Of a stretch of DNA of 64,000 bases, positions 33,974 through 43,039 are shown one piece after another; position 1 is the first letter of the stretch, and every line of letters starts with the position of its first letter. This DNA is from Imperialibacter sp. EC-SDR9. Its GTDB lineage: Bacteria > Bacteroidota > Bacteroidia > Cytophagales > Cyclobacteriaceae. The translations under genes were made by a program, and so were the position numbers. The notes beneath the pieces were generated by a model. That model was not told where the DNA came from. It saw only the letters and a program-made list of their open reading frames with translations, and did no database searches. The stretch spans positions 243,131 through 307,130 of the forward strand of contig NZ_LR701577.1 in the NCBI RefSeq assembly GCF_902498805.1, written 5' to 3'.

Positions 33974-34873
33974 ATGGAGAATTCAGAGAGTTTAGAAGAA
34001 TTTTATCGCCGCAAGTTTGAATGGCTGCCTGAGAACATCCGGAAGGATATTGGGCATTTCAATATGTTCGACCTCGAGCCTTTCGTGGCAGGCAAAGCTA
34101 CGGCTATCCCCTACCGCAGGCGGGATTTCTATAAGATCATGTTGGTGAAGGGAAGCAGCAGGGTGCATTATGCCGACAAAGTGGTGGAAGTAAGAAAGCA
34201 GGCGCTGTCGTTCTCCAACCCAAAAATACCCTATAAATGGGAGCATCTCGACAAGCTAGGTGGTGGAGTATACTGCATTTTCAATCCCACCTTTTTTACT
34301 CAGTTCGGTCAATTTGCGCATTATGAGGTATTTCAACCCAACAGCGACCACATTTTTGAGCTAACAGATGAGCAAGCTGAGCAGGTCAGCGGTGTGTTTG
34401 AACGAATCCGCAGTGAGTTCAACTCCGACTATAAGTACAAATACGATGCGATAAGAAACCTGATCTTCGAGCTGCTGCACTTTGCCTTGAAGCTTCAACC
34501 CACCTCGCAAATAAATGCACAACCGCTCAATGCTTCCAACAGAATCTCGATGTTGTTCACTGAGCTGCTGGAGCGTCAGTTTCCTATCGACGATTCTCAC
34601 CTGTCGATTAGCCTGCGTACTGCCTCCGAATTTGCCGATCAGCTCAACGTGCATGTGAACCACCTCAATAGGGCAGTGAAAGAAACCACGCAGAAAACCA
34701 CTTCACAAGTCATTGCTGACCGACTCCTACAGGAAGCAATGGTGCTGCTCCGCCACAGTAACTGGAGCGTGTCGGAAATCGCCTTTGCTTTGGGATTTAA
34801 AGAAGTTACGCACTTTAATAACTTTTTCAAGAAGCATAGCCAAACAAGTCCGCTAAAATTCAGAAAGGTTTGA
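33974..34873 (+). CDS. AraC family transcriptional regulator
   Basis: 299 residues. The N-terminal ~170 residues form a cupin-like sensor region (I-P-Y-R-R-R-D-F-Y-K, H-Y-A-D-K-V-V-E-V). The C-terminal two helix-turn-helix units are clear: A-D-Q-L-N-V-H-V-N-H-L-N-R-A-V-K and W-S-V-S-E-I-A-F-A-L-G-F-K-E-V-T-H-F-N-N-F-F-K-K-H, followed by P-L-K-F-R. It sits between a beta-barrel-like gene and a divergent quinone-oxidoreductase-like gene, so both are candidate targets. The ligand is unknown. Confidence 0.93.
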   Translation: MENSESLEEFYRRKFEWLPENIRKDIGHFNMFDLEPFVAGKATAIPYRRRDFYKIMLVKGSSRVHYADKVVEVRKQALSFSNPKIPYKWEHLDKLGGGVYCIFNPTFFTQFGQFAHYEVFQPNSDHIFELTDEQAEQVSGVFERIRSEFNSDYKYKYDAIRNLIFELLHFALKLQPTSQINAQPLNASNRISMLFTELLERQFPIDDSHLSISLRTASEFADQLNVHVNHLNRAVKETTQKTTSQVIADRLLQEAMVLLRHSNWSVSEIAFALGFKEVTHFNNFFKKHSQTSPLKFRKV

Positions 34874-34929
34874 ATGCCGACCATAGCTGATGCCCCATGA
34901 CTTCTTGCTCCAGTGAAGATTCGGCTCTC

Positions 34930-35898
34930 TTAGGGCAGAACAACAATCTTTCCCCCTGCGGCATTGTTTTCCATCAATTGATGGGCTTCTATGATCTGAT
35001 CAAGCCTGAACACTTTGCCAACGGGGAGGCGGACAGCGCCAGTTTCGACGTCTTTTATAAAAGCCTGAAAGGCCTCCTTTGAACTTAGCAGTTGTCCGCT
35101 GTCGAAAGTGGTCAGGCAAACAGCAGCTGGCACATAGTCCATGGGTGCAAATTCTTTTATCGACCATTGCTCTGACAACATGCCCGTCATGCAGGCAATA
35201 CCCTGAGGCCTAACGCAGCCAAGTGTATCTTTCAAGGTGGTGGTTCCTACCAGCTCCAGTGCTTTGTGAACTCCGCCGGGAAAAAGTTTTTTAACATCAT
35301 CTTTTATATCCCCGCCATCGATAACTACATGAGCAGCTCCATTAGCTAGCAAGAGCTGCTCCTTTTTTGGATTTCTGGTAGTAGCAACAACTGTCAGGCC
35401 CTGGTTGTGCGCCAGCTGAGCCGCTAGTAAGCCAACCGAAGAGGTGCCGCCCCTGATCAAAAGTATCTCTCCCTTTTTGGTCTGTAAAGCTGAATGCAGA
35501 GAACCGTGAACAGTGTGGAACATTTCGGGGATGGCACCCAGTTGTTCCCATGGTAAGGTGCTTGAAAATGAAAAAAGGTTGGACTTCGGCAGCACAACGT
35601 ATTCGGCATAGCTTCCATCGTAGGCTCTGCCCATCTCACCCATGCAGGCAGCCACCTGCTGGCCTTTACCGTACTCGCCCGACGGGTCCTCAACCACCTC
35701 TCCAACACATTCAATCCCCAACACACGGGGAAACCGAACCGATGGCGAAAAACCCTTGCGGGTCATCAGTTCCGACCGATTGAGTCCAAAGGCTCTCACG
35801 GCAACAAGTACCTGATTGGCTCCGGGCTTCGGCGTTGGCCTTTCTTCGGCCACAAAATTTTCAGGAGGGCCTGGTTGGAATATGACTGCTGCTTTCAT
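34930..35898 (-). CDS. Zinc-binding-type alcohol dehydrogenase / quinone oxidoreductase (MDR superfamily)
   Basis: 322 residues, medium-chain dehydrogenase fold. The GroES-like N-terminal domain (V-R-A-F-G-L-N-R-S-E-L, L-G-I-E-C-V-G-E-V) is followed by the Rossmann fingerprint I-R-G-G-T-S-S-V-G-L-L-A-A-Q-L-A (about residues 150-165), using A/S instead of the GxGxxG of zinc ADHs. The catalytic zinc Cys/His set is absent, so a zinc-independent NADPH quinone or enoyl reductase is more likely. It converges with the AraC gene at 34873. A detoxification role is typical for the family but not shown here. Confidence 0.88.
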   Translation of the reverse strand: MKAAVIFQPGPPENFVAEERPTPKPGANQVLVAVRAFGLNRSELMTRKGFSPSVRFPRVLGIECVGEVVEDPSGEYGKGQQVAACMGEMGRAYDGSYAEYVVLPKSNLFSFSSTLPWEQLGAIPEMFHTVHGSLHSALQTKKGEILLIRGGTSSVGLLAAQLAHNQGLTVVATTRNPKKEQLLLANGAAHVVIDGGDIKDDVKKLFPGGVHKALELVGTTTLKDTLGCVRPQGIACMTGMLSEQWSIKEFAPMDYVPAAVCLTTFDSGQLLSSKEAFQAFIKDVETGAVRLPVGKVFRLDQIIEAHQLMENNAAGGKIVVLP

Positions 35899-35996
35899 GC
35901 TTCTGTTGATTTAGGAGTTGCTCCGAAACAATGATTCGAGATCAAACGCATGGCCTATATGATGATGAAGTCAGAACTGTACACTGATCTAAAACA

Positions 35997-36746
35997 TTAA
36001 AATGAATAAGTGATTCCAACGTTCCATACAAAGTCTTTTGCCACCAGGTTTGAACTTATTGCCTTGTTAAACATGGAGGTGATACTTACGGGAATCTCTT
36101 TTTTCGATAATGCTAAACTAGCGTTTGCGTACAACCCCTGCTGGTCTAATTCGGGTATCCCTAAATAGTACACTTGTGGTTTAGCTGTAAGTAGAAATCC
36201 TTTGGTCAGGTTTATCTTTGAAAAAGTACTGTTCAGGCTTACCAAATGGAGGTCGTTGACGGTAGTATCCAGGGCCTTTGCAAACATATAGTACAGCCCT
36301 ACACTCACTTTTGGCGAGAACTGATACGAGGGAATCAATTCGCCTATCAGTAATCTGCTTGCCGTCAAAGATTCTGTTGCAATGCCATTCGAAACAGCGG
36401 TACCATCCCGAAAAACAATGGAAGAAAAACTGCCCACCGACACCTTCAGCTTGTTCTTATCAATCATTTTGTACCTCCCCCAAAAAATGAAATTCCAGGG
36501 TTGACGATCTTTCAGGTTGTATCTAAGCTGTGGAATAAAGGAGAAACGATTCTTTTTTGCCGATAACTCGATAATTGCCGATGGCTTTCCAAGGGAAAAA
36601 GTGGGAACCAGAGCAATGCCGTTGTTATTGATATTGACTGAGCCCGCAAATTCCATAGCGTGATCTGTAGAATCCTCTTTTTGTGCCTTCACCAGGCTAT
36701 GAAAAGTGGTCATAACCAAAACAAACAATAGCATTCTTACAATCAT
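35997..36746 (-). CDS. Putative outer-membrane beta-barrel protein, paralog 2
   Basis: 249 residues with a signal peptide (1-21, ending S-L-V-K-A-Q). It is homologous along its length to the protein at 33099: N-N-N-G-I-A-L-V-P-T-F-S-L-G-K-P, W-N-F-I-F-W-G-R-Y-K, V-G-L-Y-Y-M-F-A-K-A, P-Q-V-Y-Y-L-G, K-D-F-V-W-N-V-G-I-T-Y-S-F at the end. The C-terminal aromatic residue and strand rhythm fit a barrel. The minus-strand upstream region has TTTTG and TATCTTTT (36766-36773) as a possible promoter. Function unknown. Confidence 0.72.
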   Translation of the reverse strand: MIVRMLLFVLVMTTFHSLVKAQKEDSTDHAMEFAGSVNINNNGIALVPTFSLGKPSAIIELSAKKNRFSFIPQLRYNLKDRQPWNFIFWGRYKMIDKNKLKVSVGSFSSIVFRDGTAVSNGIATESLTASRLLIGELIPSYQFSPKVSVGLYYMFAKALDTTVNDLHLVSLNSTFSKINLTKGFLLTAKPQVYYLGIPELDQQGLYANASLALSKKEIPVSITSMFNKAISSNLVAKDFVWNVGITYSF

Positions 36747-36854
36747 GGTCGGTTAGTTAATTGGTAAAAGATATTCCGGTGTTTAGCTACAAAATGCTGA
36801 CCGCCCTTCTGGTTCGACAAGTTCCAGGCAGGCAGTTTATTGAACGGACGGTTT

Positions 36855-37550
36855 TTATTTCGACACCTTAATGTCTTTGAAATAACCCTCGGTACCTACT
36901 TCCACCCACAATCCAACAGCCCCATGGGTTGGTTTGCCCAGCATGCTGTTGACCACAAAAGAAGGATACTGCTGATCATTGAGGTAGAGCTTTGCCTGGC
37001 TACCAACGACTTCAATACGCATGGTAATCCATTCGTTCAGTCCGATATCGGCATAGGTTTCGTACTGGCCGCCGTACTCGGGTTTTCTAAGCTCTGCGAA
37101 TTTGTAGCCTGGATACGAGAAATATTGCACTGTGTGATTTCGTCTTTGCTGGTCTTCTGCACGGCCATTAGTTGGCCGGACATAAATGCATTCAAAAACC
37201 GAATTATCATCCCCAATCCGAAAAGCAACACCAATAAATCCCCTGGCAAATGGTGGTGCTTCTGGCAACAAGCGGCTGAGTACTTTCACTTCGATGGTGC
37301 CGTCGCTGAAATCAGTGTCTGACAATTTCAAGAAGGTGGGTTCGTCTATAGTCGAAATCATATTGTCGAAATCAAGGGGCAGCGCCTTCATATCACGCTC
37401 TATCTTCAAGGCTTCTTCGCCATTTAGCCTGACAAAAGAAGCATTCACATTCACAAGTTCTAGTTCCCTGCCTTCAAATTTGATGATTTGGGCATTCGCT
37501 GCAGAAATGAGTATTCCGTAAGCTATAGCTATCGATAATCTCTTTTTCAT
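36855..37550 (-). CDS. Secreted concanavalin-like (DUF1080/LamG-type) protein
   Basis: 231 residues with signal peptide (1-21, ending S-A-A-N-A-Q). The beta-rich body has F-S-D-G-T-I-E-V-K-V, G-F-I-G-V-A-F-R, E-W-I-T-M-R-I-E-V-V-G-S-Q-A-K-L-Y-L-N and G-A-V-G-L-W-V-E-V-G-T-E-G-Y-F-K-D-I-K-V, a jelly-roll pattern shared by DUF1080 (3-keto-disaccharide hydrolase-like) and LamG domains. Catalytic residues of a glycosidase are not evident. It could bind or trim carbohydrate in the periplasm; that is inference. Confidence 0.75.
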   Translation of the reverse strand: MKKRLSIAIAYGILISAANAQIIKFEGRELELVNVNASFVRLNGEEALKIERDMKALPLDFDNMISTIDEPTFLKLSDTDFSDGTIEVKVLSRLLPEAPPFARGFIGVAFRIGDDNSVFECIYVRPTNGRAEDQQRRNHTVQYFSYPGYKFAELRKPEYGGQYETYADIGLNEWITMRIEVVGSQAKLYLNDQQYPSFVVNSMLGKPTHGAVGLWVEVGTEGYFKDIKVSK

Positions 37551-37685
37551 TACCCTCTCAATTTACTGGCCATCAAAGTACATAGAACGAAAAGTGATTT
37601 CATGTTTTGTGTGAAACATTGGGCACAAAATTCCAACAGTTACAGCTGGTTTACCCTTAAACTATGTTAAGAAATGAGGATAGCG

Positions 37686-38267
37686 TCAATGCCTGGACAG
37701 GTCTTTTCTGACTTTGCTTAGAAATTCTGGCGTAATGCCAAGGTACGAGGCGATTTGCGTGTTGGGAAGTCGCTGCACCAGCTTCGGATACTGCTCTACA
37801 AAGCTCCGGTAGCGCTCATGGGCGGTGGAACTGATATTCTGAAGGACACGATTCTGCAATTCCACAAACTTGTTTTCGATAATGACCTTGAAAATACGAT
37901 CCAGCTTGGATATCGATCGGTAAAGGTGGTACAAATCCTCTTTTTCGATAGTGAACACGATGGAAGGCTCCACTGCCTCAATAAAAGCCTGGCTGGGCTT
38001 CCCTGAATGAAAGCCTCCGATATCGGCGATCCAGTCGCCTTCCGCAGCGAATTGGATGTTGTAGTTAACACCCTTAGTATCCACAACGTACATCTTCAAA
38101 CAACCTTCAGCCACAAAGCTATAATGACGGCAAAGATGGCCTGCCCGCAAAATCTCCTCTTTCCTTCTAACGATTCGTCGGGCGACTCTGCTCTCAATCA
38201 ATTGCCTCTCTGTGTCGCTCAGTGGAAGGAAGCTTTCAAAATGATCGATGAGTGGCTGAGCGTTCAA
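37686..38267 (-). CDS. Crp/Fnr family transcriptional regulator
   Basis: 193 residues. The start is a TTG at 38267, as no in-frame ATG fits the family N-terminus (L-I-D-H-F-E-S-F-L-P-L-S-D). The cyclic-nucleotide-binding jelly roll covers about residues 20-115 (V-A-E-G-C-L-K-M-Y, G-D-W-I-A-D-I-G), but the phosphate-binding R-S of cAMP receptors is not obvious. The C-terminal helix-turn-helix is reduced to N-T-Q-I-A-S-Y-L-G-I-T-P-E-F-L-S-K-V-R, the short type common in Bacteroidota. The target is unknown; it may act on the secreted protein next to it. Confidence 0.9.
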   Translation of the reverse strand: MNAQPLIDHFESFLPLSDTERQLIESRVARRIVRRKEEILRAGHLCRHYSFVAEGCLKMYVVDTKGVNYNIQFAAEGDWIADIGGFHSGKPSQAFIEAVEPSIVFTIEKEDLYHLYRSISKLDRIFKVIIENKFVELQNRVLQNISSTAHERYRSFVEQYPKLVQRLPNTQIASYLGITPEFLSKVRKDLSRH

Positions 38268-38372
38268 CGGTGTGCGACAGTATTTTGAGGCAATATAGAA
38301 AAAAACGAACCTCCACTACCGACGAGTTGTTTGTCGTTTATCTGGGCCGTTGACTCTGCTAATTGGTGTTGA

Positions 38373-39272
38373 TCAATTCACCGACGCCCGATACTCCTGC
38401 GGTGTCACCCCCACTTGCTGTTTAAACACCCGTGTGAAATGCTGTGGGTATTTAAACCCCAGCTCGTAAGCTACCTCACTCACCGATTTACCCGGGTTAA
38501 ATATCCTTTCCTTCGCTACATCGATCAGCTTCAGCTGGATAAACTCATGAGCAGATTTGCCGGACTCCTTCTTTACCAAATCACCGAAATAGTTGGGTGA
38601 CAGATTGAGTTCACCGGCGAAATAGGCTACCGTTGGCAACCCTACGTCGCCAGACTTATTGGTGGAGAAAAACACATGCAGCAGCTTTTCAAACCTTTCC
38701 AACACGCCTTTGTGAACATTGTCTCGGGTAATAAATTGCCTGTCGTAGAACCGAACACAATAGTTGAGCAATAATTCGATATTACCTGCGATCAACATCC
38801 GGCTGTGCTTGTCCACGGCATGTTCCAGCTCATAAGTCACTTTTGAAAAGCTATCTAACACCAATTGTCGCTCCCGCTCTGAAATATGCAGCGCCTCACT
38901 TACCTGATAGCTGAAGAAAGTGTAATCATCGATGTGTCGTCCTAGTGAGGTTCCTTTGACCAGATCAGGATGGAAGACTACTCCATAGCCTTTGGGCTGA
39001 TAAAGTTCCTCACCACCATCGGCACCAAACACCTGACCAGGGCCAATAAACACCAGTGTTCCTTCCTGATAATCGTACGTATTTTTGCCGTACCGCATGT
39101 CTCCACATTCCACATCCTTCAGCAACACCAGGTAGAACCCAAAATAGGTTCTTCTCAACCGCCTGGGCGATGCCTTTGAGAAGTCTATCACACTGACCAG
39201 TGGATGTAGCGTCTCATGATTATTGAAAGCATTGTACTGGCTGATGGTCTCAAATTTTGCGATCTCTTTCAT
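38373..39272 (-). CDS. AraC family transcriptional regulator
   Basis: 299 residues. The N-terminal cupin-like sensor (G-T-L-V-F-I-G-P-G-Q-V) is followed by the paired helix-turn-helix: A-Y-F-A-G-E-L-N-L-S-P-N-Y-F-G-D-L-V-K-K and S-V-S-E-V-A-Y-E-L-G-F-K-Y-P-Q-H-F-T-R-V-F-K. The protein ends with T-P-Q-E-Y-R, the usual AraC tail. It is divergent from the DUF4440 gene at 39503 and upstream of the molybdenum hydroxylase locus, both plausible targets. Confidence 0.93.
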   Translation of the reverse strand: MKEIAKFETISQYNAFNNHETLHPLVSVIDFSKASPRRLRRTYFGFYLVLLKDVECGDMRYGKNTYDYQEGTLVFIGPGQVFGADGGEELYQPKGYGVVFHPDLVKGTSLGRHIDDYTFFSYQVSEALHISERERQLVLDSFSKVTYELEHAVDKHSRMLIAGNIELLLNYCVRFYDRQFITRDNVHKGVLERFEKLLHVFFSTNKSGDVGLPTVAYFAGELNLSPNYFGDLVKKESGKSAHEFIQLKLIDVAKERIFNPGKSVSEVAYELGFKYPQHFTRVFKQQVGVTPQEYRASVN

Positions 39273-39502
39273 GGCATTTCTTATTTCCGGTTAAATGTAC
39301 TGCGTTCCACCATTCATTCCTTCCCCGGAAATTCGAATCAGTGGATTTGGTAGGTAAACCAGTAATCTGTATAAGCCCAACTCAAAAATACCGAATCATC
39401 TTTGCAAAGTAAGTTCATGGCCAGAGGTCAACCCTGCCTTTGATACTCAGTACCAACGGCGCCCTGGACAATCTCAGACAGCACAACAAAACAATTTCTA
39501 CA

Positions 39503-39955
39503 ATGCAAAAATTAATTTTCGGATTACTCATCACCCTTCTTGGCGTACAGTTCTCTTTTGCACAGGATGCCTCCACTGAAAAGCAACTTAAGGACCTTTC
39601 CCAATCGAAATGGCAGTGGATGGCCGACAAAAACGTGGATAAGCTGGCGGTGCTTTTCGACGACAGGGCAAAATTTGTTCACATGAGCGGAAGCTGGAAG
39701 AAGGCAAGGGAGCTGGAGATCATTGAAACGGGAAGCATCTGGTACAAGAAGGCCACGGTGCACGATGTTGCAGTGGAGGTTTTTGGTAACACGGCTATCG
39801 TGTGGAGCAGAATCACACTTGATGCCGTGGTTCGCACCAACGAGGTATCGACTGAATTTACCGTGACCGAAATCTTTCAGAAACAAAGTAGCGACTGGAA
39901 GCTCCTCGACCTGACCTTCAGCAGCGTGCGGGATACCCATGAAATTGAAAAATAA
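39503..39955 (+). CDS. Secreted NTF2-like / DUF4440 protein
   Basis: 150 residues from the ATG at 39503, selected because it opens a signal peptide (M-Q-K-L-I-F-G-L-L-I-T-L-L-G, cleavage after F-A-Q). The mature part has the SnoaL/DUF4440 pattern: M-A-D-K-N-V-D-K-L-A-V-L-F-D-D-R-A, V-F-G-N-T-A-I-V-W-S-R and W-K-L-L-D-L-T-F-S. It folds as a cone-shaped pocket in relatives. No catalytic residues can be named. It lies 155 bases upstream of the 2Fe-2S subunit but the latter has its own promoter. Confidence 0.85.
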   Translation: MQKLIFGLLITLLGVQFSFAQDASTEKQLKDLSQSKWQWMADKNVDKLAVLFDDRAKFVHMSGSWKKARELEIIETGSIWYKKATVHDVAVEVFGNTAIVWSRITLDAVVRTNEVSTEFTVTEIFQKQSSDWKLLDLTFSSVRDTHEIEK

Positions 39956-40038
39956 GAAGCCACTCGCTTAACGATTATCAATCTCAAAGAGCTGCATGGC
40001 TAAACCGATAGAAATCAAAGCATTATATTATTTGAACC

Positions 40039-40070
40039 TTGTAACCAATTGTTTGGATTTCGTAACTTTA
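40039..40070 (+). promoter_or_regulatory. Promoter of the molybdenum hydroxylase locus
   Basis: TTG at 40039-40041 and TAACTTTA at 40063-40070 (one mismatch to TAnnTTTG) are 21 bases apart, within the Bacteroidota -33/-7 spacing, and 40 bases upstream of the ATG at 40111. The segment TTGTTTGGATTTCGTAACT (40049) is close to the upstream elements at 32999 and 46277. Confidence 0.6.
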
Positions 40071-40110
40071 AGATAGAGGAAAACCCGAAATTGTAAAAAA
40101 CTTTAAAATC

Positions 40111-40569
40111 ATGGCAGTATTCAATTTAAGCGTAAATGGAAAGAAGCAGCAGGTAGATGTTGACCCCGCCACCCCTATGCTTTGGGTGCTGAGGGATCAC
40201 CTGAACCTGGTAGGTACTAAATTCGGCTGCGGCATTGCCCAATGCGGTGCCTGCACCATTCATCTCGATGGCACAGCGATCCGCTCCTGCCAAATGCCCG
40301 TATCTGCGGTAGCCGACAAGGCCATTACCACCATAGAGGGTTTATCAGAAGAGGGTGACCATCCGGTGCAAAAAGCCTGGCTGGAACACGATGTGCCGCA
40401 GTGCGGCTACTGCCAGGCAGGCCAAATCATGACTGCCTCTGCCCTACTCGCCAGCAATCCGAATCCAAGCGACGACGAAATCGAAGCAGCAATGAATGGC
40501 AATATCTGCCGTTGTGGTACTTACCTGAGAATCAAAGCAGCAGTAAAAACAGCCGCCGCAAACGCTTAA
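40111..40569 (+). CDS. (2Fe-2S) subunit of a molybdenum hydroxylase (isoquinoline 1-oxidoreductase alpha type)
   Basis: 152 residues, full length for the small electron-transfer subunit. Plant-type ferredoxin cluster ligands: C40, C45, C48, C60. Second helical-domain cluster ligands: C98, C101, C133, C135. Together these give the two 2Fe-2S centres of the xanthine oxidase family. It would pass electrons from the molybdopterin subunit encoded 21 bases downstream to a membrane acceptor. No FAD subunit gene is present, as usual for the isoquinoline/aldehyde class in Bacteroidota. Confidence 0.94.
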   Translation: MAVFNLSVNGKKQQVDVDPATPMLWVLRDHLNLVGTKFGCGIAQCGACTIHLDGTAIRSCQMPVSAVADKAITTIEGLSEEGDHPVQKAWLEHDVPQCGYCQAGQIMTASALLASNPNPSDDEIEAAMNGNICRCGTYLRIKAAVKTAAANA

Positions 40570-40590
40570 TCCCATTCAACTCATCCGACT

Positions 40591-42855
40591 ATGACACTCA
40601 TTGCAAAAAAAATAGACAGACGCTCATTCATGAAGGTCTCTGCCCTTGCTGGCGGAGGCATGATGCTGAGCTTCAGCTGGCTGGCTGGCTGCAAGCCAAC
40701 TACCCAGGCCGAGGTAATGGAGCTACCCAAAGAATGGTTTGAGCTCAACAGCTATATCAAAATAGGTGACAATGGCGTGGTAACACTCATGTCGCCCAAC
40801 CCGGAATTTGGCTCCAACGTGAAAACGTCCATGCCGATGATCCTCGCTGACGAACTCGGCGTAGATTGGAAAAACGTCATCGTGGAGCAAGCCGACTTCT
40901 ATCCCGAACGCTTCGACCGCCAGTTTACGGGTGGCAGCCAGGGCATTCGCCAGGGCTGGAAACCACTGAGAACGGCGGGTGCCACTGCCCGTGAAATGCT
41001 GATCAAAGCAGCCGCACAAACCTGGAGCGTGCCGGCAGAAGAGATCACCGCCGGAGCGGGCACCCTTGAACACAAGGCGAGTGGCAAGAAAGCCGGTTAT
41101 GGCGAAATGGCCTCTCTCGCAGCTACTTTGGAGGTGCCTGAAGAGGTGAAACTGAAAGATATCAAGGACTTTAACCTGATCGGTGTTTCGCAGAAAAATG
41201 TGGACGGCAAGAAAATTGTCACTGGCAAGCCTTTGTTTGCCATGGATCATTATCCGGCCAATGCGCTGGTGGCCATGGTCGTTCACCCGCCTGCTTTCGG
41301 TATGAAAGTGAAATCACTGGATGAGTCATCGGCGAAGGGCATGCCTGGCATCAAAGATGTTTTCGTATTCGAACCAGTAAAAGAAGACTACGACAGGAAT
41401 TTCTTCGATGTAAACTCTTTTTCTAACCTCGTTGCCATCGTGGGTACCTCCACATGGGAAGTGATGCAAGCCAAAAAGGCCATCAAGGTCGAATGGGAAA
41501 TAACCGCTGACAGTTCATTTTCAATGGCAGGGTTTGGAGGCAACAAAATGACGGTGAAAGTACCCGGCGGTGTCGAAAGCACAGAAGGCCACAAAGCCGC
41601 CATGGAAGCCATGGCCAAAGGGAAAGTGAACCTCCTCAGAAAAGACGGCGACCCTGAAGGGGCATTTAAAAAAGCTGCCAAGGTGCTTGAGCGTACTTAC
41701 ACGGCCCCCTATCTGGCACACAACTGTATGGAGCCGATGAACTGCTTCGCTGACGTGAGGGCAGACGGAGCTACTTTGTATGGGCCTATCCAGGCACCCG
41801 AATTGATCAGAAATACAATTTCCGCCCGACTGGGACTTGATAAAGAAAAGATACAGATCAACCTGGCCAGAATGGGTGGTGGCTTCGGGCAAAGAGCGTA
41901 CGGACACCACATGGTAGAAGCCGCTGTTATCTCTCAGAAGGTAGGTGCTCCTGTAAAATTGCAATACAACCGTGAGGACGACATGACCTACGGCATCTAT
42001 CGCCCGACGTACAGCGCCACCTATCGTGCAGGCCTCGACGAAAACAATAACCTCATTGCCTTCCATGTGAATGGTGGTGGGGTGCCTGAGAGTCCGGTAC
42101 ATGCCAACCGGTTCCCTGCCGGAGCGGTAGACAACTATCTCGCCGAAGGCTGGTCAGTAGAGTCCAATATTACCATCGGGGCTTTCCGTGCGCCTCGTTC
42201 CAACTTTATTGCGGGAGCCGAGCAGTCGTTTATCGACGAGCTGGCGGAGCTGGCAGGCAAAGACCCCATCGACTTCCGACTGGAGCTACTGGAGCGTGCC
42301 AAGACCAATCCTGTAGGTGAAAGAAACGACTACGAAGCCGACCGCTATGCGGGTGTGCTGAAGCTGGTAAGGGAGAAATCCAAGTGGGACGAACCCAAGT
42401 CTGGTGTGAACCGGGGCGTGTCAGCCTACTTCTGCCATAATTCCTATGTGGCCGAGGTGATTGATGTGGTGATAGAAAACAATGCACCCGTCTTCAAAAA
42501 CGTATACGCTGCTGTGGATTGCGGCATTGTGGTAAATCCCGATGCTGCTGCCAATATGGGCGAAGGTGCCATTGTGGATGGTATTGGTAATGCCCTTTTC
42601 GGCGAAATGGATTTTGTTGATGGTGTGCCTCAGAAGAACAACTTCCACCAGTACCGCATGATCAGGCAAAAGGAAGCACCACGGCATGTGGAAGTGCATT
42701 TCGTGAAAAACGATATTGATCCGACCGGACTGGGAGAGCCCCTGTTCCCTCCTACCTTCGCTGCCGTGGCCAATGCCATGCACAAAGCCACCGGCAAGCG
42801 ATTCTACAACCAGCCCTTCATGAAAGAGATGGATGTGTCGAGATCGAGGATATAA
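40591..42855 (+). CDS. Molybdopterin-binding subunit of molybdenum hydroxylase, paralog 1 (IorB-like)
   Basis: 754 residues. A Tat signal (D-R-R-S-F-M-K, then A-L-A-G-G-G-M-M-L-S-F) ends in W-L-A-G-C, a lipobox-like cysteine, so it may be a Tat-exported lipoprotein. Conserved blocks: G-G-S-Q-G-I-R-Q-G-W, G-G-G-F-G-Q-R-A-Y-G near the molybdopterin site, F-R-A-P-R-S-N-F, and the C-terminal G-L-G-E-P-L-F-P-P segment containing the catalytic Glu of the family. It likely oxidises an N-heterocycle or aldehyde in the periplasm. The substrate is unknown. It is followed by a strong terminator at 42875. Confidence 0.93.
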   Translation: MTLIAKKIDRRSFMKVSALAGGGMMLSFSWLAGCKPTTQAEVMELPKEWFELNSYIKIGDNGVVTLMSPNPEFGSNVKTSMPMILADELGVDWKNVIVEQADFYPERFDRQFTGGSQGIRQGWKPLRTAGATAREMLIKAAAQTWSVPAEEITAGAGTLEHKASGKKAGYGEMASLAATLEVPEEVKLKDIKDFNLIGVSQKNVDGKKIVTGKPLFAMDHYPANALVAMVVHPPAFGMKVKSLDESSAKGMPGIKDVFVFEPVKEDYDRNFFDVNSFSNLVAIVGTSTWEVMQAKKAIKVEWEITADSSFSMAGFGGNKMTVKVPGGVESTEGHKAAMEAMAKGKVNLLRKDGDPEGAFKKAAKVLERTYTAPYLAHNCMEPMNCFADVRADGATLYGPIQAPELIRNTISARLGLDKEKIQINLARMGGGFGQRAYGHHMVEAAVISQKVGAPVKLQYNREDDMTYGIYRPTYSATYRAGLDENNNLIAFHVNGGGVPESPVHANRFPAGAVDNYLAEGWSVESNITIGAFRAPRSNFIAGAEQSFIDELAELAGKDPIDFRLELLERAKTNPVGERNDYEADRYAGVLKLVREKSKWDEPKSGVNRGVSAYFCHNSYVAEVIDVVIENNAPVFKNVYAAVDCGIVVNPDAAANMGEGAIVDGIGNALFGEMDFVDGVPQKNNFHQYRMIRQKEAPRHVEVHFVKNDIDPTGLGEPLFPPTFAAVANAMHKATGKRFYNQPFMKEMDVSRSRI

Positions 42856-42874
42856 TATTGATTAGGTCAATAGT

Positions 42875-42910
42875 AAAAGGCTTCGGGGTGTATACTTCGG
42901 AGCCTTTTTT
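42875..42910 (+). terminator. Strong rho-independent terminator after paralog 1
   Basis: AAAAGGCT (42875-42882) pairs with AGCCTTTT (42901-42908), extended inward by wobble pairs, and runs into a T-tract. It ends the 2Fe-2S/paralog 1 transcript, so the DUF6602 gene must be expressed separately. Confidence 0.9.
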
Positions 42911-43039
42911 GTTGGCAGTTTTTGAGTAATTTTAATGATTTACCTATTCCGAGACTCTCGTATCAAAAAAACACTAAATTGAAGCTCTCGATTAGAATAA
43001 GAGCAAATTCTCCATTAGCATAGTCAAATTTTATAATTC

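Noticed and set aside
41521..42102. 193-residue minus-strand ORF
   Set aside because: Shadow of the molybdopterin subunit; a similar shadow occurs opposite the paralog at 44745-45323, as expected from conserved codons.
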